NCBI GenBank assembly: GCA_017521105.1
Contig: JAFXDY010000156.1
Coordinates: forward strand, 1-35,016
Direction: 5' to 3'
DNA length: 35,016 nt
Source of the DNA: Treponema sp.
GTDB lineage: Bacteria > Spirochaetota > Spirochaetia > Treponematales > Treponemataceae
Shown here: positions 34,792 to 35,016 of the stretch, piece after piece
Layout: the number at the start of each line of letters is the position of its first letter
Numbering within the stretch: the first letter of the stretch is position 1
Translations under genes and position numbers: made by a program
Notes under the pieces: model-generated
What the model was told of the DNA's origin: nothing
What the model saw: only the letters and a program-made list of their open reading frames with translations
Database searches by the model: none

Positions 34792-35016
34792 AATTAATAC
34801 CTTCTTTTTTAAATTGATTTTTTTTATAAATAAAAAATAATCAAGGAAGATATAAATCGTAAAGAAAAAAGTAGTTTTATTTTAAACACTTTGACTAAAA
34901 AGAAAATTGAAACTTTGTTGATAAGCTTACAGTCGAGTCGTGTCTGTCAAAGTGCGGTTGTGCTGCTAAAGAAAAGATTGTATCAAAATTGTTTTCGCTT
35001 TGCTCAACAATTTTGA
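34792..35016. other. Gene-free right edge with inverted repeats
   Basis: About 225 bases without a supported gene. The first part is the AT-rich upstream region of the barrel gene. CACTTTGAC (34887-34895) and GTCAAAGTG (34947-34955) form an inverted repeat about 50 bases apart. The strip from about 34930 to 34970 is richer in G and C than its flanks. The window ends in a perfect hairpin described separately. A structured intergenic repeat may continue past the edge. Confidence 0.4.
34983..35016. repeat. Hairpin with the same loop as the dispersed repeat but a different stem
   Basis: TCAAAATTGTT pairs perfectly over 11 bp with AACAATTTTGA at the very end of the window. The loop region carries CGCTTTGCTCAA, identical to the loop of copy B and one base from copy A. 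The stem has no sequence similarity to the stems of those copies. Confidence 0.65.

Noticed and set aside
1-35016. CRISPR array or phage region
   Set aside because: No regularly spaced short direct repeats were seen, and no capsid, tail, integrase or cas gene is present. The only mobile DNA is the IS end at the left.

Overview
The window is AT-rich bacterial DNA that reads as a spirochaete, most likely a free-living or gut/rumen-type Treponema. The lineage markers are a class I (not class II) lysyl-tRNA synthetase, an elongation factor G of the mitochondrial-like spirochaete EF-G1 type (P-loop AHIDSGKT), a UPF0164/PorV-like outer-membrane protein, a large methyl-accepting chemotaxis protein, and many signal peptides and lipoboxes. 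The placement is inferred from protein families; no rRNA or tRNA gene is present to confirm it.

Left part (1-12.7 kb). The window opens inside an IS3-family element: the start of its first transposase ORF and one terminal inverted repeat. A strikingly GC-rich 55-base strip separates it from the next gene. Then comes an envelope cluster: a secreted TPR/coiled-coil protein (7948-4898) and a very large membrane SpoIIE-type phosphatase with two extracytoplasmic sensor regions (4911-208), overlapping and on the minus strand. A PorV/UPF0164 outer-membrane protein with a C-terminal TPR is divergent from them (8066-9376). A SPOR-domain protein, an EreA/ChaN-like lipoprotein and a small decayed gene with three single-base frameshifts follow.

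Middle part (12.7-26.2 kb). fusA is followed by a RecA-like P-loop ATPase, a small lipoprotein, a polytopic membrane protein and a MarR regulator. The MarR gene precedes a complete BMP/PnrA-type ABC importer (binding lipoprotein, double-ABC ATPase, two permeases), probably for nucleosides, with a twin palindromic operator candidate at its promoter. The last permease gene overlaps tail-to-tail with a chemotaxis receptor that has a long acidic C-terminal tail. lysS (class I) follows.

Right part (26.3-34.8 kb) is a carbohydrate-use island: a secreted GH43 enzyme and a cytoplasmic GH43 enzyme (divergent), an AraC-type regulator, and an LplABC-like oligosaccharide importer (binding lipoprotein plus two permeases, no ATPase gene). 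The likely logic is cleavage of arabino-/xylo-type glycans outside, import, and final cleavage inside. Three intergenic sites in this island share a 14-base near-palindrome built on AAACGTTT, which looks like a common operator. A small outer-membrane beta-barrel protein closes the island.

Structure outside genes: two 75-base copies of a dispersed hairpin repeat (92% identical), and a third hairpin at the right edge with the same loop but an unrelated stem; several strong bidirectional terminators between convergent genes. I saw no CRISPR array, rRNA or tRNA, and no clear defence system.
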